Below the pieces are notes generated by a model. It was not told where the DNA came from. It saw only the letters and a list, made by a program, of their open reading frames with translations, and did not search any database. A stretch of DNA of 64,000 nucleotides from Pictodentalium vernedei. Its lineage: Eukaryota; Mollusca; Scaphopoda; Dentaliida; Dentaliidae. Shown here one piece after another: positions 48,011-59,446 of the stretch. Position numbers and translations under genes: made by a program. The stretch is taken from the NCBI GenBank assembly GCA_031216915.1, contig CM062292.1:3778457-3842456 (forward strand), read 5' to 3'. Each line of letters starts with the position of its first letter. Position 1 is the first letter of the stretch.

Positions 48011-48427
48011 TAATTTTGTATTTGTCTTGTAATATTTCCGAGAGACGTAGTTGTTTGCTTACAACCTTCCCTACATCGAGAGCATTCTACAAAACCATGC
48101 TTTATTAACTAACAACGGAGTCATTTACGCCGATCTTTCTCCTACGGTCGTGGACTTGTTTGGTTGGTGTTCATAATGGGACAGCATTTCAATTTTACGA
48201 TAAAATTTAACTTCTTCAACAAAGGCTATGTAATTTGGTTTGCATCCTCCCACCTTACAGCCAAAAATGTACTTTTTTTTCAAAAGGATAAGTAAACTTT
48301 GTGTTTTTGAGTGTTTAAATATTTTTACGTTCCTATGTCCCTTCTTTATTTGTTTAAAATTGTTTAAAAACGGCTATCGGGGGCTCACAGAGCTATATAT
48401 TGTCCATACTATACTGTTAGTTTAAAC

Positions 48428-51400
48428 ATTATTTTATTTCAATACTGCATATAAATATACAAGGTATAGAACAGCATGCTGAGATACAGTATTAGAAAGT
48501 GGATTCAGCAGCAAGCCGAAGCTTATGTAAGCTGTCTTCTGCAATCAACAAATACATCAGACTTTCATGGCATGGAAGAGACTATGGTTGAAACAAAATA
48601 ATATGAAAGAGGAAAGAAGGGGAAAGGTGGAGGGGTGGGGGTGTCTGGGGCAAAGGCAGCTGCTTCCTTTAATAAAGGGAGAGCACAAGAGGGGCGAGCA
48701 CTGCAGGTGTGTTCAGTAAAATCTCTTGGAAGCAGTAATATAACTCTGTACTTTTTCAAAAATTAGGCTGTTTGCTTCCGCTGTGAATTCAGCATTTCCA
48801 TTCAAGAGAATACCCGTTGAAATTGTGAATGGCAGTGTTGCTAGTGTGCGCTGACTGCTCTCTGCATAGAACGGACAATGCAACAAATAGTGAGCACTCG
48901 TTTCACGTGCTCCACATGAACAGTATGGGGAGTTTGATAAATAGTTTCTAAACAGATGATCGTTAAGATTGCTACAACACAAGCGAAGTCTACAATGGTG
49001 GGTCTGTGCCTTACGGTCTTTACTTCGTTTGAAGCAGTTTGGAACGAACAGTTTATTTCTATTTAGGAACGAGTTGAAATTTTGCAATGAACTATTTTCT
49101 CTGATGTGTGATGGCAGCGAATTCCATAATCGTGTTGTTGATGGCAAAAAGGATTCGTAATGATGCTGGGTTCGACAAAATGGGGCTGCGAGGTCGGCGT
49201 TATGACGTAGGCCGTAATCGTGGGACGCCGAAGATCGTGGCGGAATCAGCATGGATACATAAGCAGGGACCATCCTATGATACATTTTGAAATATTGTTT
49301 TAATCTGTGCTTCTCTCTTCTTGCTTTTAGAGTTTCCCATCCCGTTTCCAAATAAATAAGTTCCCTACTGGCGCTACGGGTTGCACCTGTTACGATCCTG
49401 GCAGCTTCCGACTGGATACGTTCCAGTTCGTCGGATTCGCCCTCAGCACAATTATCCCAAACTGTATCTGAATACTCAAGAACCGGCCTAATAAAAGTCA
49501 GATATATTGTTTCTAATGTTTTGCGATCAAATTTGTATTTATACTTTCTTAGAAGACCAATTCGCTTCCATGCTTTGGAGGCTATTGCTTCAATGTGTTC
49601 TTTCCAGGAACCCTGACTGTTTAAACGTATACCAAGATGTGCATGACTACTTACTTCGGAATTGCTCTCGTTACGCATTTTCAGAGGGGGTGGCAATTTC
49701 TATCACTTTTTCGTGAAACTAATAGGGACTCAGTCTTTAATGGGTTGAAGTCAACAAGCCATTTATTGGACCAATCTTAGAGTTGTTTCAAGTCTTGGTT
49801 TAAAATATTAGCAGCCAAGTCTGGGTTCTCTATTATTAAGTAGATCGTTGTATCGTCGGCGAACAAGCGGATGTTACTTGAAATTTTTTCAACTATATCA
49901 TTGATGTATATGATGAACAGCAGGGGACCAAGAATCGATCCTTGGGGCACACCAGCTGAAACTGATTTCCATGAGGAGGCTTCGGAATCAATGACAACCC
50001 GCTGTTGGCGATTGCTCAGGTACGACTCAAACCACCGAAGCAGATTACCTGTCACTCCGATTTGTTCCAACTTAAACAGAAGACCTTTATGTCAAACCTT
50101 GTCAAAGGCCTTGCTCACATCACAGAAGACAAGGCGGATTTCTTTACCTTCGTCAAGGGCACTACTGACAGTATTGTAAATTTCGGTAAGTTGTAATGTA
50201 GTCGAATCTTTAGGGGTAAAACCGGATTGGAATGGAGTAATCAAGGTGTTTGACTGCAGAAAAGCCAGAACTTGTTTGAATATACATCTTTCGAACACCT
50301 TGCCAACACAGCTGAGCAACGATATAGGCCTATAGTTAGTGACTAGATTCGGATTCTCCTTTTTAAAAATTGGGGATACATTAGCTCTTTTCCACTCAGT
50401 TGGAAAGTAACAATGGGAAAGGAAAAAATTGAACATTTCAGTAAGTGGTTTAGCGAGACCTAGTCTACATTCCTTGAGAATTTTCGGACTTATATTATCT
50501 GGACCACTTGCTTTAGAGCTTTTAAGAGTTTCTAGGACGTCCATAACTTCACTGGCCAATATAGTAATGTTGTCGAGAGTCGGACGGTTAGTGTTATGGA
50601 CGCTCGTGGGAAGAGAGGCGTTCGAGTCATCCACCTGGGAGATGGTACAAAAATAATCATTAAATGCTTCCGCCTTTTCGGTATTAGATATTAGATCACA
50701 GTTGTTATACTGAAGGACAGGGATGTCTTGTTTTGATTTACTCATCAGTTTACCGAGCGTTTTCCACCAGTTAGCCGAGGAGGTTACTTCGTTGTTCAGG
50801 AGGTTTTCAAGTTTCGTGAAATATTTTTCCTTTGACTTTTTAATTGCAGAGGTAGTTTGATTTCTCTTTTGGCGATATTTGAACCACGCTTGCGTCGTAT
50901 TGACTTGCTTTGCATGTTTGTGAACACGTTTACGTTGGCGGATTAGTTTTCTTATGTCGTTGTGAAAACATGCTGGCTCATTTTGCCTACATGTAACTAA
51001 TTTGTTCGGGATATATTTTGAAACAACAGATTCGAGATAGTTCTGGAATTCACAAGTTACGGCGTCCTCGGAAGAGAAAGAGAGGATATTCTCCCAGTTC
51101 GTTTCCTGTAGTGTCTTGTTTAGACCAAAGTAGTCGCCTTGGTTAAACAACCACATGTGTCTTTTGTGTGCTTGGGTGCGTTTGACGGAAAACTTTAACA
51201 CTGCCTTTATGGGACAATGATAGCGTATACGCTCGTCACAGAGAGGACCATCGACGCCACTATCCGATATAAAGGAAGCATTGTTAGTTATAATTAAATC
51301 AAGAAGAGAGGACGATGTTTCAGTAAAGTGTGTTGGTTGATGCAAGAGTTGAGGTAAATTATATTGTTGGAGAATACATTTCATAGGACCGTTAAAATTT

Positions 51401-51608
51401 GACAGTTGATCGTCATTAAAGTCACCGGTTATGACAACATTCTGAGAGTTTGTATCCAATGCTCGTTCGATGGAGGTAGCAATCAAATTCCATGATTCCG
51501 CTTCAGAATTTGGAGGACGATAAAAGGATCCCAAGAGAAAAAAGCCAGATTTATTTGAGATCTGAAGCCATATACACTCAATGCCATACTTTTGTTTTAT
51601 ACTGCCAG
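48428..51608 (-). mobile_element. 5'-truncated non-LTR retrotransposon (CR1/Jockey-like)
   Basis: A LINE read on the reverse strand. Its 5' end, inside the endonuclease, meets a ~165-bp satellite near 51605, which is typical 5' truncation. Its 3' end is an AT-rich tail with AATAAA-like sequence near 48430. The clade assignment rests on RT motifs and the C-terminal zinc motif, without phylogeny. Confidence 0.8.
48713..51608 (-). pseudogene. LINE endonuclease / reverse transcriptase with three lesions
   Basis: The protein would nick DNA and reverse transcribe the element RNA. Visible in order: the endonuclease C-terminal half (LLGSFYRPPNSEAESW, ITGDFNDDQL). The usual SDH motif reads RYHCPI, so the catalytic Asp is lost. 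RT follows: ASGPDNISPKILKE, TNYRPISLLSCVGKVFERC, LVFCDVSKAFDKV (motif A), GVPQGSILGPLLFIIYIND (motif B) and LFADDTTIY (motif C). A region with CSCGARETSAHYLLHC ends the protein. Lesions: TGA at 50092-50094, where a Trp codon is expected after AFDKV; a TAA near 49777 after LKQL; and a frameshift near 49690. Otherwise the frame is well kept, so the insertion is moderately young. Confidence 0.9.
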
Positions 51609-52400
51609 GCATTACCCCCACCCCCACAAAATCACTAGGTCTATCATAACGTACTACATATACCAGCCATATAATAAAACAAAGCAATCGGTTGGTTAAT
51701 AGTACCAAGCACTAACAGGGGGCCTATAGGTGTATATACCGCCCATACTATAGTACCGTTCTAAACTACCAGGCAGTACCCCTACCCACAATACCCCTAT
51801 GCCTAGCATTGCATACTACCTATATCAGTCATAGGATAACATGAAGCATCAGGTGAATTAATAGTACTAAGGGCTAACATGGGACCTGCAGGGGCCCACA
51901 GAGGTATATATCATCCATACTATACCGTTGTTCTATACTGCCAGGCATTACCCCACCCCCACTCCACAATACCACTTGACCTGTCATAACGTACTCCCTA
52001 TACCAGTCATTGAATAGTACAAAGCAATCGGCTGGTTAATAATATCGAGGACTGGACCTACAGGGGTAAATACCATGCATTCTACGCCACCCGTTCTAAA
52101 CAACCTAGCACAATACTGCCTTGCCTAACACTAAACTACCAATACCAGCCATAAGATAATACAAAGGATTCGGTAGGTTAATAGTACAAAGGGGGGTAAT
52201 AGACCAACAGATCATTCATCCTGTACTGCCAATCTAAACCACCAATAACTATCTCGCAATACCACACTACCACCCACCCACCCTACTGCTTGACTTAGCT
52301 ATATCAGACATAGGATAATATGAAGCATATTAAGGTGGATTAATTGTACTAAGGGCTAACTTGGGACCTACATGCATATATACCACTACTACTATGTCGC
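51600..52400. repeat. diverged ~165-bp tandem repeat, about 5 copies
   Basis: CTGCCAGGCATTACCCC-type blocks start at about 51603, 51769, 51938 and 52098, and a weaker copy follows. Each continues with CATACTACCTATATCAGTCA-like, AGGATAA-like and GGTTAATAGTAC-like blocks. The reverse LINE ends inside the first copy. Confidence 0.8.
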
Positions 52401-53566
52401 CGCCACCCCATACGAGAAGCCCGACATCCACTGACCCGAATAACGTCATGTCATATTGTATACTGGACAATAACAGTGGTCAACATCTCTATCACGTCGC
52501 GTGCGCATCATGACATCACGACGTCAATAGCAACGTCAATCGTTTCGCGGAAAAAAACTTTCAAGAAAACCCAATTTTTCCATCATCTTTCCACCACTTA
52601 CCCATAATATATACCTATAGCCCTATGCATACATATATCACTATACATGCCATAGCATACTAGATATACAGTACTACACTGCTTGGCGGATCTAGATGTA
52701 TGGGGCCGTACTTTTGCACCCCCAAAGTTGCACCCCCAAACGGCTCCGGTTCCTATGGGAATTTAACACTAGTTGCACCCCAAAGCTCCGGGTAATAAGG
52801 CAAGATCGGGTACCTTATATACTACTACCGTCGAAAATGACGTTAACTCAAAAATTCAAAGAACAGCTTCCCTTTTATTTCACAAGCTATACAACATACT
52901 AAACGTTTCGTGTAAATCGGACAAACAATCAATTTCCCAGCGTTCACGTCCTACCGTCAGTGGACCGGCAACCAAAGACGTTTTGTTGGCCGGTTGAAAA
53001 CGGATTTCATTATTAGATATGACTTTTATTTGAGATTATTTCCAATATTTCGAGAGTAAGTATCCATTAAGTGGGCAGACATTAAACATTCATGTAAAAA
53101 ACGCTAAATTGACGTTATTTTGGATAGAGGTTCAAATTGGGAATTGTAATATAATAGAATAAAATATATTTAAAAGAGCCATCATGTAAATTCCATTGAC
53201 ATATGTTATTACAGAGCTTTCCGTTATTGAAAAAAAGCGTTTTCAATGCGAAATGTAAAATAACCCCTAGAGTTGAAGTGACATAAAGAGTTCAATTGAT
53301 GCGATAAATGAAAAAAAAAAAAAAAAAACAAGAAGAAAAAATAAATAAAAAATTCGCTTCCTAATTGTTCAAGCCATACAACATACTAAAATTAAAAAAA
53401 ACACATTTTAATGTTATCCTTATGCCCATTTTTCACGCCATCTGAGTGTTCGACCTTAACGGTTCGGAATTTCTAGGACTGTCCGACTTTATTAGATACA
53501 TTTGTTTCTGTAGAGATTTAATCTTACAATCAACATGTATTTTGTCTGTATTAACTCCGCAACTGT

Positions 53567-53618
53567 CTTGTATCCGACCCCCTGATACAGATGTTTGTAT
53601 CAGGGGGTCGGATACAAG
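53567..53618. repeat. perfect 23-bp-arm hairpin
   Basis: CTTGTATCCGACCCCCTGAT continues to TACA, then a 6-base loop, then the exact inverse. The perfection suggests a recent origin, in contrast to the decayed satellite around it. Confidence 0.9.
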
Positions 53619-53735
53619 CACGTTCCTTTCGCGTGAGTTCCATTTTTTTCTTTTTGTTCATCCGTACGAAAAAGTAGTTCGTTATATATTCATCTACATT
53701 CTTGACTTATCCCCAATATATTGTAAGATAAAATG

Positions 53736-53892
53736 ATTATTATCATTATGTGGATGTACAAAATATGTATCCGAGTCTCGCTCCGGGTTCTAAGGGTAGA
53801 TCACGACTCGTCTTCGACTCGTCGTGACCTGCCCTTAGAACCCGGAGCTCGACTCGGATACATAATTTCTACATCCACATAATGGTAATAAT
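53736..53892. mobile_element. ~157-bp palindrome (MITE-like)
   Basis: ATTATGTGGATGTA, TATGTATCCGAGTC, CTCCGGGTTCTAAGGG and CACGACTCGTC pair with their inverses around a 2-base centre near 53814. GC-rich arms in an AT-rich setting. No coding capacity. Confidence 0.8.
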
Positions 53893-54215
53893 CTCTATTT
53901 ATTTTCAACCTCGTCGACAGGCTGAGACTCAAAATGAGATTGGAAATAAAAGGTATACATAACAAAAAAAAAACTGTAAAATTTCCATCACTGACATCGG
54001 GTGTCTCAAATTGAAATTAAGAAATAAAGGATCACAAATTCAAACGAGCAGAAATGTCCGTGAGAGTATATGAACCGTATCGCGTATAATAACGTCTCAA
54101 ATGGAATAACAAAAGTGTTTTTTAAGGACTTTTATTGAATATTGTGAAATAATCGATGCGATGTAAATACGTTAAATATGGCGGTAATTGAGAAACTATA
54201 AAAAACATCTATATC

Positions 54216-54468
54216 TTAACCCTTTACCTAACCTGAAAAGCAGACGACACTTGCAAAAAAAATTCTTGAATAACTATTTTTTTTCATTTTTTGTCTTAAA
54301 AACATAGGTTATGAACCCTCGTTGGAACGAGCTCGACGAGCTCGTTTCAACGAAGGGTCATAACCTATGTTTTTGAACCAAAAAAATGAAAACAATAATG
54401 AAAATTAATTGGCGATTTTTGAGAATAGCGCTGGTCGGTTTGGGCCATTACGTTAGGTAAAGGGTTAA
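54216..54468. mobile_element. TTAA-flanked palindromic MITE (piggyBac-like)
   Basis: TTAACCCTTTACCTAACCTG and TTACGTTAGGTAAAGGGTTAA-type ends; core ACATAGGTTATGAACCCTCG with its inverse. Nearly the same length (253 bp) as the copy at 41198. Inserted in the ~430-bp satellite. Confidence 0.9.
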
Positions 54469-54640
54469 TTTGTTTGTCTGTACAACATACAAACATATCC
54501 TGCAAATCGACTGACATTTTAGTGTTTGGTGACGTCGACGCCAATAATGTCAGCCGAATACTCGTTGAAATCCCTTTCGACTCTCCAAGGTCGGTCCGAT
54601 ATTTTTAGATATCTTTTTCACTGGAGATAATATTTACAAA

Positions 54641-55760
54641 GGTTGAAAAAGCGAGACTTGATGCAGGAATAGATTTTAAAAGATAGAGAAGGAAAAGTTT
54701 GGAGGGATGGTGTTTTGGACAAGAGACGAAAATAAAAAAAAATCTAAAACCGGTATGTCCCATACCGGATCAATATATACAGACGTGGCAAATTTGGTTT
54801 GGGAAGCTTTCAAGATTCGCTGAAGGAAAAAAAACAGTAAATAAATAAAAGATAGGGTAACGATCGTTGCAAGTCACTCAACCTCGTTTGAATGACTTAA
54901 TAATATTTAAAAGAACTCTGAGCTCAGTTCATAGCATATATTTATCTTGTATTACACGCCAAATTACTTCTCCTCTAGTTCCATACGGATTTCCGTTGAC
55001 GAACTATGTTTTCCAACTTATGCCCTGGATCCATCAAAAGAAGGAAATTCCGCCCCTTTCCGAAATCGGCCAACGGAAACGTGGCATTCTGACCTAGAAC
55101 AATTTTGGAAGTTTCGGTGACAGCCGATAAATCGAATGTTAATCTGAAAATGTTTTTGTTCAAATCCACCAAAATGAACGAAATTAAAATTATTCTATAA
55201 ATGGTGAGTATTTTTATACCAATCGAGTTCTGGCTTTGAAGTGAATATCTCTTAGATAACGGCAACTAATTTCTTACAAACACGTATAAATAACTTATTT
55301 TGACACACGTTTCATTTATATTTTTCTGTTTACTTATCGATCTGTTACACGTGTTTGGCAGTCACACCTGAATTGTATTGTTTTTATTTCATGCAGACTT
55401 TAGAACAACAGTGGCATTCTTTACAAATTAATAAATGGGTTCTACTTGACAGCCGTCTGTAATAAACATCTACTCCACGATGTGTGAATATCATTGTCAA
55501 AAAGGTACGCATGCCATCGTTGAATGATAGCTCGAGAGGCGTGATGGCACTCGTGTAGGATTGGCGAACGTATTCACACATCGTGCCGTTCTTTATACTT
55601 ATCTAACGATACACACCTAAGGGTATATTCAATACAAAAATAAGCTTCCAACGATATTTTTTCCAAAATGAGGCTTAAGATCACTCATCGGAAGACGCTC
55701 GTCGTAAAGACTTGTCTTAAGATAAAGTTCGAATATAAAAACGTTTTTTTTTTAAATACA
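54641..55760. other. no gene recognised
   Basis: A spacer. Frames at 54867-55097 (+), 54975-55265 (-) and 55384-55581 (-) show no domain I recognise. A duplicated GTGTGAATA/TATTCACACATCG dyad occurs around 55480-55580. Confidence 0.45.
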
Positions 55761-55963
55761 GGTGTGACAGGAATGATAGTCCGCAGGAACGTTAGGCCCT
55801 CTGGACTATTATTCCGCGGAATTATAGTCCTAGGTCTAACATTTCTAGGAATAGTAGTCCGGCGGACTACTATTCCTAGACATGTTAAACCAAGGACGAT
55901 AATTCCGCGGAATAATAGTCCAGTGGGACTACTTTTCCTACGGACTATCATTCCTGTCACACC
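55761..55963. mobile_element. 203-bp palindrome made of smaller palindromes
   Basis: The ends GGTGTGACAGGAATGATAGT and ACTATCATTCCTGTCACACC are perfectly inverted. Within it, each arm contains its own palindrome (GGACTATTATTCCGCGGAAT then TATAGTCC), and the centre is another (GGAATAGTAGTCC, GG, CGGACTACTATTCC). GGACTA/ATTCC modules therefore alternate throughout. MITE-like, no coding capacity; overlapping frames on both strands are mirror artefacts. Confidence 0.85.
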
Positions 55964-56004
55964 GGCATCATATTAAATGCTTTCAATGAGAAAAGTTACT
56001 CTCA

Positions 56005-56155
56005 CAAATTCGGAGACGGGGTGAGTCTGACAGTTGCTCGCCGTTGCTCGGTGGCCCTCTCGGGGTATTGCGCTTTTCCCACCCGTAAAACGTTCCGACA
56101 CGAGGTGACACTCACTGTCAAAAGTACCATTACCTCCCAATAAATAAATAACTAA
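56005..56155 (+). mobile_element. SINE 3' fragment
   Basis: CTGACAGTTGCTCGCCGTTG, then CACCCGTAAAACGTTCCGAC, ACGAGGTGACACTC and an AATAAATAAATAA tail. The head and body are missing. Confidence 0.82.
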
Positions 56156-56490
56156 AATGGCACTAGTGTTTTGGGGGGCTTTGTTTTGTTTGTTTGTTTT
56201 ACTGTATTCTCTCACGAACTAAACAGGCATTCGGGATGAGTTTTCTGGTTGTTGACAAATTGTGACAATCGATGTTAACATTAACTGTGACAACAATTAT
56301 AGGCCAGCTGATGGCGTAACACGTGTCAAGCGATTATGGATCACGACATCGGAATCCTGCTGTACAACGGCTGAAGGTAAGCCTAGCCTATAATCAGTCA
56401 CTGATGGAAACTGTCGAGTGACATTTTAATACTCCTAGTTCAAAAGATGAATCAAGAAACAAGTCATCATGCATTATTTGTCCACCATAA
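56156..56490. other. no feature recognised
   Basis: A spacer between a SINE fragment and a MITE, including a short TTTG-rich run. Confidence 0.45.
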
Positions 56491-56737
56491 TTAACCCTTT
56501 GAGTCCCAGAGGCCGTTTTTTCCGATCGTACCACAAGGTACGTCATAATGTCATTAAGTGGGATGTCTATAAGGTAAATTAAATGTGTGGTGTAGAACAA
56601 TCAATATTTTCAACGTGCAGCTCTAAGACTGCACGTTGAAAATATTAATTGGTCTAACCCCAAATAATAACTGTAGACTCTTCCAATTGCTGTCATTGAA
56701 CTGACATTTCAGATACCACCAGGGTCCAAAGGGTTAA
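56491..56737. mobile_element. second TTAA-type MITE family
   Basis: TTAACCCTTTG and CAAAGGGTTAA ends with TTAA at both sides, as in piggyBac elements, but the interior differs from the other TTAA family. It has a hairpin CAATATTTTCAACGTGCAG / CTGCACGTTGAAAATATT (about 56602-56650). Confidence 0.82.
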
Positions 56738-57282
56738 ATTATAAAATACACACATGCCAATTTGAAAATTATTACTATTGTCTGTGTATTTTCTGGAACC
56801 AATCGAGTGACCGATCACAAGTGGCTACTGATGTACCCATCCACAAACTCGATAAGGTTTCAATGACAATAGTATTGAAAATAGTCTTCGATAAGCTTCA
56901 CTGATTCTCATGTATAAAATGATTACTGCGTGCTTGATCGCAAATTGGGGTGAGAAGAAAATTTGGATTACTCGTTATAGATGCCGCTGATAAATGCATA
57001 CAGTCGGGACTGTTTGTTACAAGTGCAGCCCAATACTGCTTTAAACACTATAGATGTTACCTTCAGATTGTGTGATCACATATTTCGTGAAAAGACTAAA
57101 CCTTTCAATCTTTCAATCTTTTTACGAAATGACTGGAATCTGAGCCCATGCAACTCCCCCAAATGACCGAACTTACTGAATGTGTTTGGATAGAGTAGCT
57201 TTGAATGAGGCGCCATGCAGTAGACAAGAAGAAAAAAAACAGGACAGCACACACCGTACAGAGTTTATTTATTGGAGTTTTA
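56738..57282. other. no gene recognised
   Basis: A spacer; no frame with a recognisable motif. Confidence 0.45.
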
Positions 57283-57605
57283 TCGACGCGTTCGACAGCA
57301 GGGTGACCTCGTGTCTTAAAGATTTACGATTGGAAGAAGCCGAGTACCCGGAGAGAACCACAAAGGAGTAACAATCAGACTCCTAAAGTACTCTTTCCGT
57401 ATGAGCGTGGTTAACATTGGTTAAAGGCAAGAGTGCCATCAGCGCGCACCACGCTTTAGTACACAGCGCCGTTGTGCCTCACGGGGCCAATCAAGACTAA
57501 GTGTCTTGCCCAGTGTTACAACACAGTTACCTCTGGTGGGGATCGAAGCGTGAACCTTTCGGTTTGAAGTACAATGCCGTAACCACAGGGCTACCTCGTT
57601 GCACA
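57283..57605 (-). mobile_element. tRNA-headed SINE, reverse strand
   Basis: Read in reverse: a head with AGCCCTGTGGTTACGGC and CACGCTTCGATCC (a decayed B box), then the CTGGGCAAGACACTTAGTC block, a GCACAACGGCGCTGTGTAC block, and GAGTACCCGG-side 3' sequence. The forward frame 57501-57779 starts inside it and is not a gene. Confidence 0.75.
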
Positions 57606-58323
57606 GTAGGTAGATTTATTATTTTTCACTTCTTTGTCTCGTTGGATGAACAGTTTAACAAACCTTTTATGTCGCAGATCGATGTATTGGCAACAGCCTC
57701 CAGGAGAGAGAGAGATGACTGTCTCTTGATGTCATTTTCACAGAGATGTTCAGAGAAAATGACAGCTTCTTTCTTCTGAATTGTCTTCCCTGTCGGGATA
57801 CCACTCTTCGTACCCATTTTGTCAACAAGTACTCCCATAATATGTATTTGATCACCGAGGCTACAGTACTGTGGGCTGAACAGCAGTCCAAGAATTCCGA
57901 CAGGATTACGACTGGTTTGTTACCCGGTCGATCGAAATTCTATGCACACCTTTCTCCCCGCCATCCGGTAGAATCCCATCTGTCTAAAACGAAATGCGAA
58001 AACATTAAATCTGCGACAATATTTTCGCTTGTATTTCTGGGTGCAGTCTTGATTTTACAGTATCACGAAATCTCAACACAGCGGTGTATGTGTGTTTTGA
58101 TCGGATCTCGATCGTATTGCTTATGATGTACACAATATCACTTTTGTGATCAAAGTACTGTACTCGGATAATAGGAACAGAAACATATTCTCCAATATTA
58201 CCTGAAACTAACTCGATGCAACATATTTTCGCTATGCGCTTGTCATGCTCAACTTTATTATAATCACGAAAACGATTAGAAATAAGAATTTCGTTTGAAT
58301 TTTTCTCTCTCTCTTTCGAAAAA
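57606..58323. other. unassigned stretch with overlapping open frames
   Basis: A forward 126-aa frame (57746-58126) and reverse 70- and 74-aa frames overlap. The reverse 57626-57838 frame has a fairly protein-like composition, but no domain is recognised. A single decayed exon cannot be excluded. Confidence 0.35.
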
Positions 58324-58350
58324 TATATATATATATATATATATATATAA
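58324..58350. repeat. (TA)n microsatellite
   Basis: About 13 TA dinucleotides directly next to the left end of a palindromic MITE. Confidence 0.9.
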
Positions 58351-58742
58351 GGCCTTACAAAGTAGATCTTCTGTTTCTCAGGCCAATTTTTTGTAAAATT
58401 GCATACGGGCGGGCGTTTTTTTATTTTATTTTATATTTTTGTAATTATTTCTTTACCATCAAAAAGTTCATGTTCTTGGTTTGTTTTATGTTTTAGGCCT
58501 CATAACCTACAGAATAGCATGGGTAGTGGTGTATTACATCCCTTGAGTGCAAGAAGGCTTTGCAATGCTAAAGCCTTCTTGCACTCAAGGGACAATTTTA
58601 TTAACATGGGTAAAATATCAGACATAAACCGTTTGATTTTTATTTTTTTTTTAAGTTTGGATTGGTTATAAAAAGAGAGCATGCGGCAGCCAAAAGGACC
58701 ATGCGAGAGGGCCTGAGAAACAGATTTTTATTTTTTTAGGCC
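58351..58742. mobile_element. palindromic MITE, family F copy 2 (inverted)
   Basis: GGCCTTACAAAGTAGATC and a GATTTTTATTTTTTTAGGCC-type end. The central hairpin pairs CCCTTGAGTGCAAGAAGGCT with its inverse around TTGCAATGCTA. Opposite orientation to 22335-22738. It is followed by AAAAGTACCATTAAATCC and an AATAAATAAAT run that resembles a SINE tail. Confidence 0.82.
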
Positions 58743-58745
58743 AAA

Positions 58746-58777
58746 AGTACCATTAAATCCAAATAATAAATAAATGT
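58746..58777 (+). mobile_element. probable SINE tail fragment
   Basis: AGTACCATTAAATCCAAATA and an AATAAATAAATG run match the end of the SINE fragment at 56005-56155. Nothing upstream of the MITE restores the rest. Confidence 0.5.
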
Positions 58778-59446
58778 ATATATCGCTCTCTTGATTAGAC
58801 TGGTAAGCCTGATATTATGTTTAAACGTTAATGAGTTCTGCGAGTAGTGTTGCTTTTCAGGTCGACGAGTAAAATACGGGTAGGTGACATTTTCTGAAGT
58901 GTAGCTTCCTCAACAAGTATTCATGGAACATTTGAGTTCCTTGTCTAGCGTCTGCCCTACAACGAACACGTTTTCACCCCGCTCAGTCTCTCGATGATCT
59001 CTTAGCGATATCTTGACTCGACAAAAGACAAGAAAAAAAACATACACCATCTCTTAAAATACTTCACATTTTTCCATTGCATTCACACTGAGCACAACAG
59101 GGATAATTGTAAATCTGGAGGATGTCGAGGGCGCAAAAATAATAAAATGAAAGAGGAAAGAGGAAAACCCAGCGTCTCTGCAATTTTCCAAAATCATCCC
59201 ATTCTAATAACTCTGAGCAAAAAGGCGATGATGGCAAAAACATCATTTTCGCAAATATCTGAGGGAGGCACTTTAAATTTTCCAACGGGAAATTTGTATG
59301 GAAAAAAGTCTCCGATTTTGAAGTGAACGGACGATTTCGGATATTTTTTAAACTTTTTTTTATTTTTCTTAAATTCTCCTAATTGGATTAATCTTAGCCG
59401 ATCTCTCCTTGAATACTCACTCATGCAAAAATGATCTGCTAGTTTG
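58778..59446. other. no gene recognised
   Basis: A spacer; short reverse frames without motifs. Confidence 0.45.

Larger units (their letters stand above)
52700..54640. repeat. old diverged ~430-bp satellite, block 2
   Basis: ACAACATACTAAA-type landmarks at about 52890, 53383 and 54481 and a GTTCGACCTTAACGGTTCGG block at about 53448 match block 1 (46440-48010). After removing the MITE at 54216, the spacings fit one or two units of 420-490 bp. Includes an A-rich run near 53310. Confidence 0.6.

Noticed and set aside
57626..57838. 70-aa reverse frame as a coding exon
   Set aside because: Composition is plausible, but no recognised motif, no clear splice pair and overlapping frames on the other strand.
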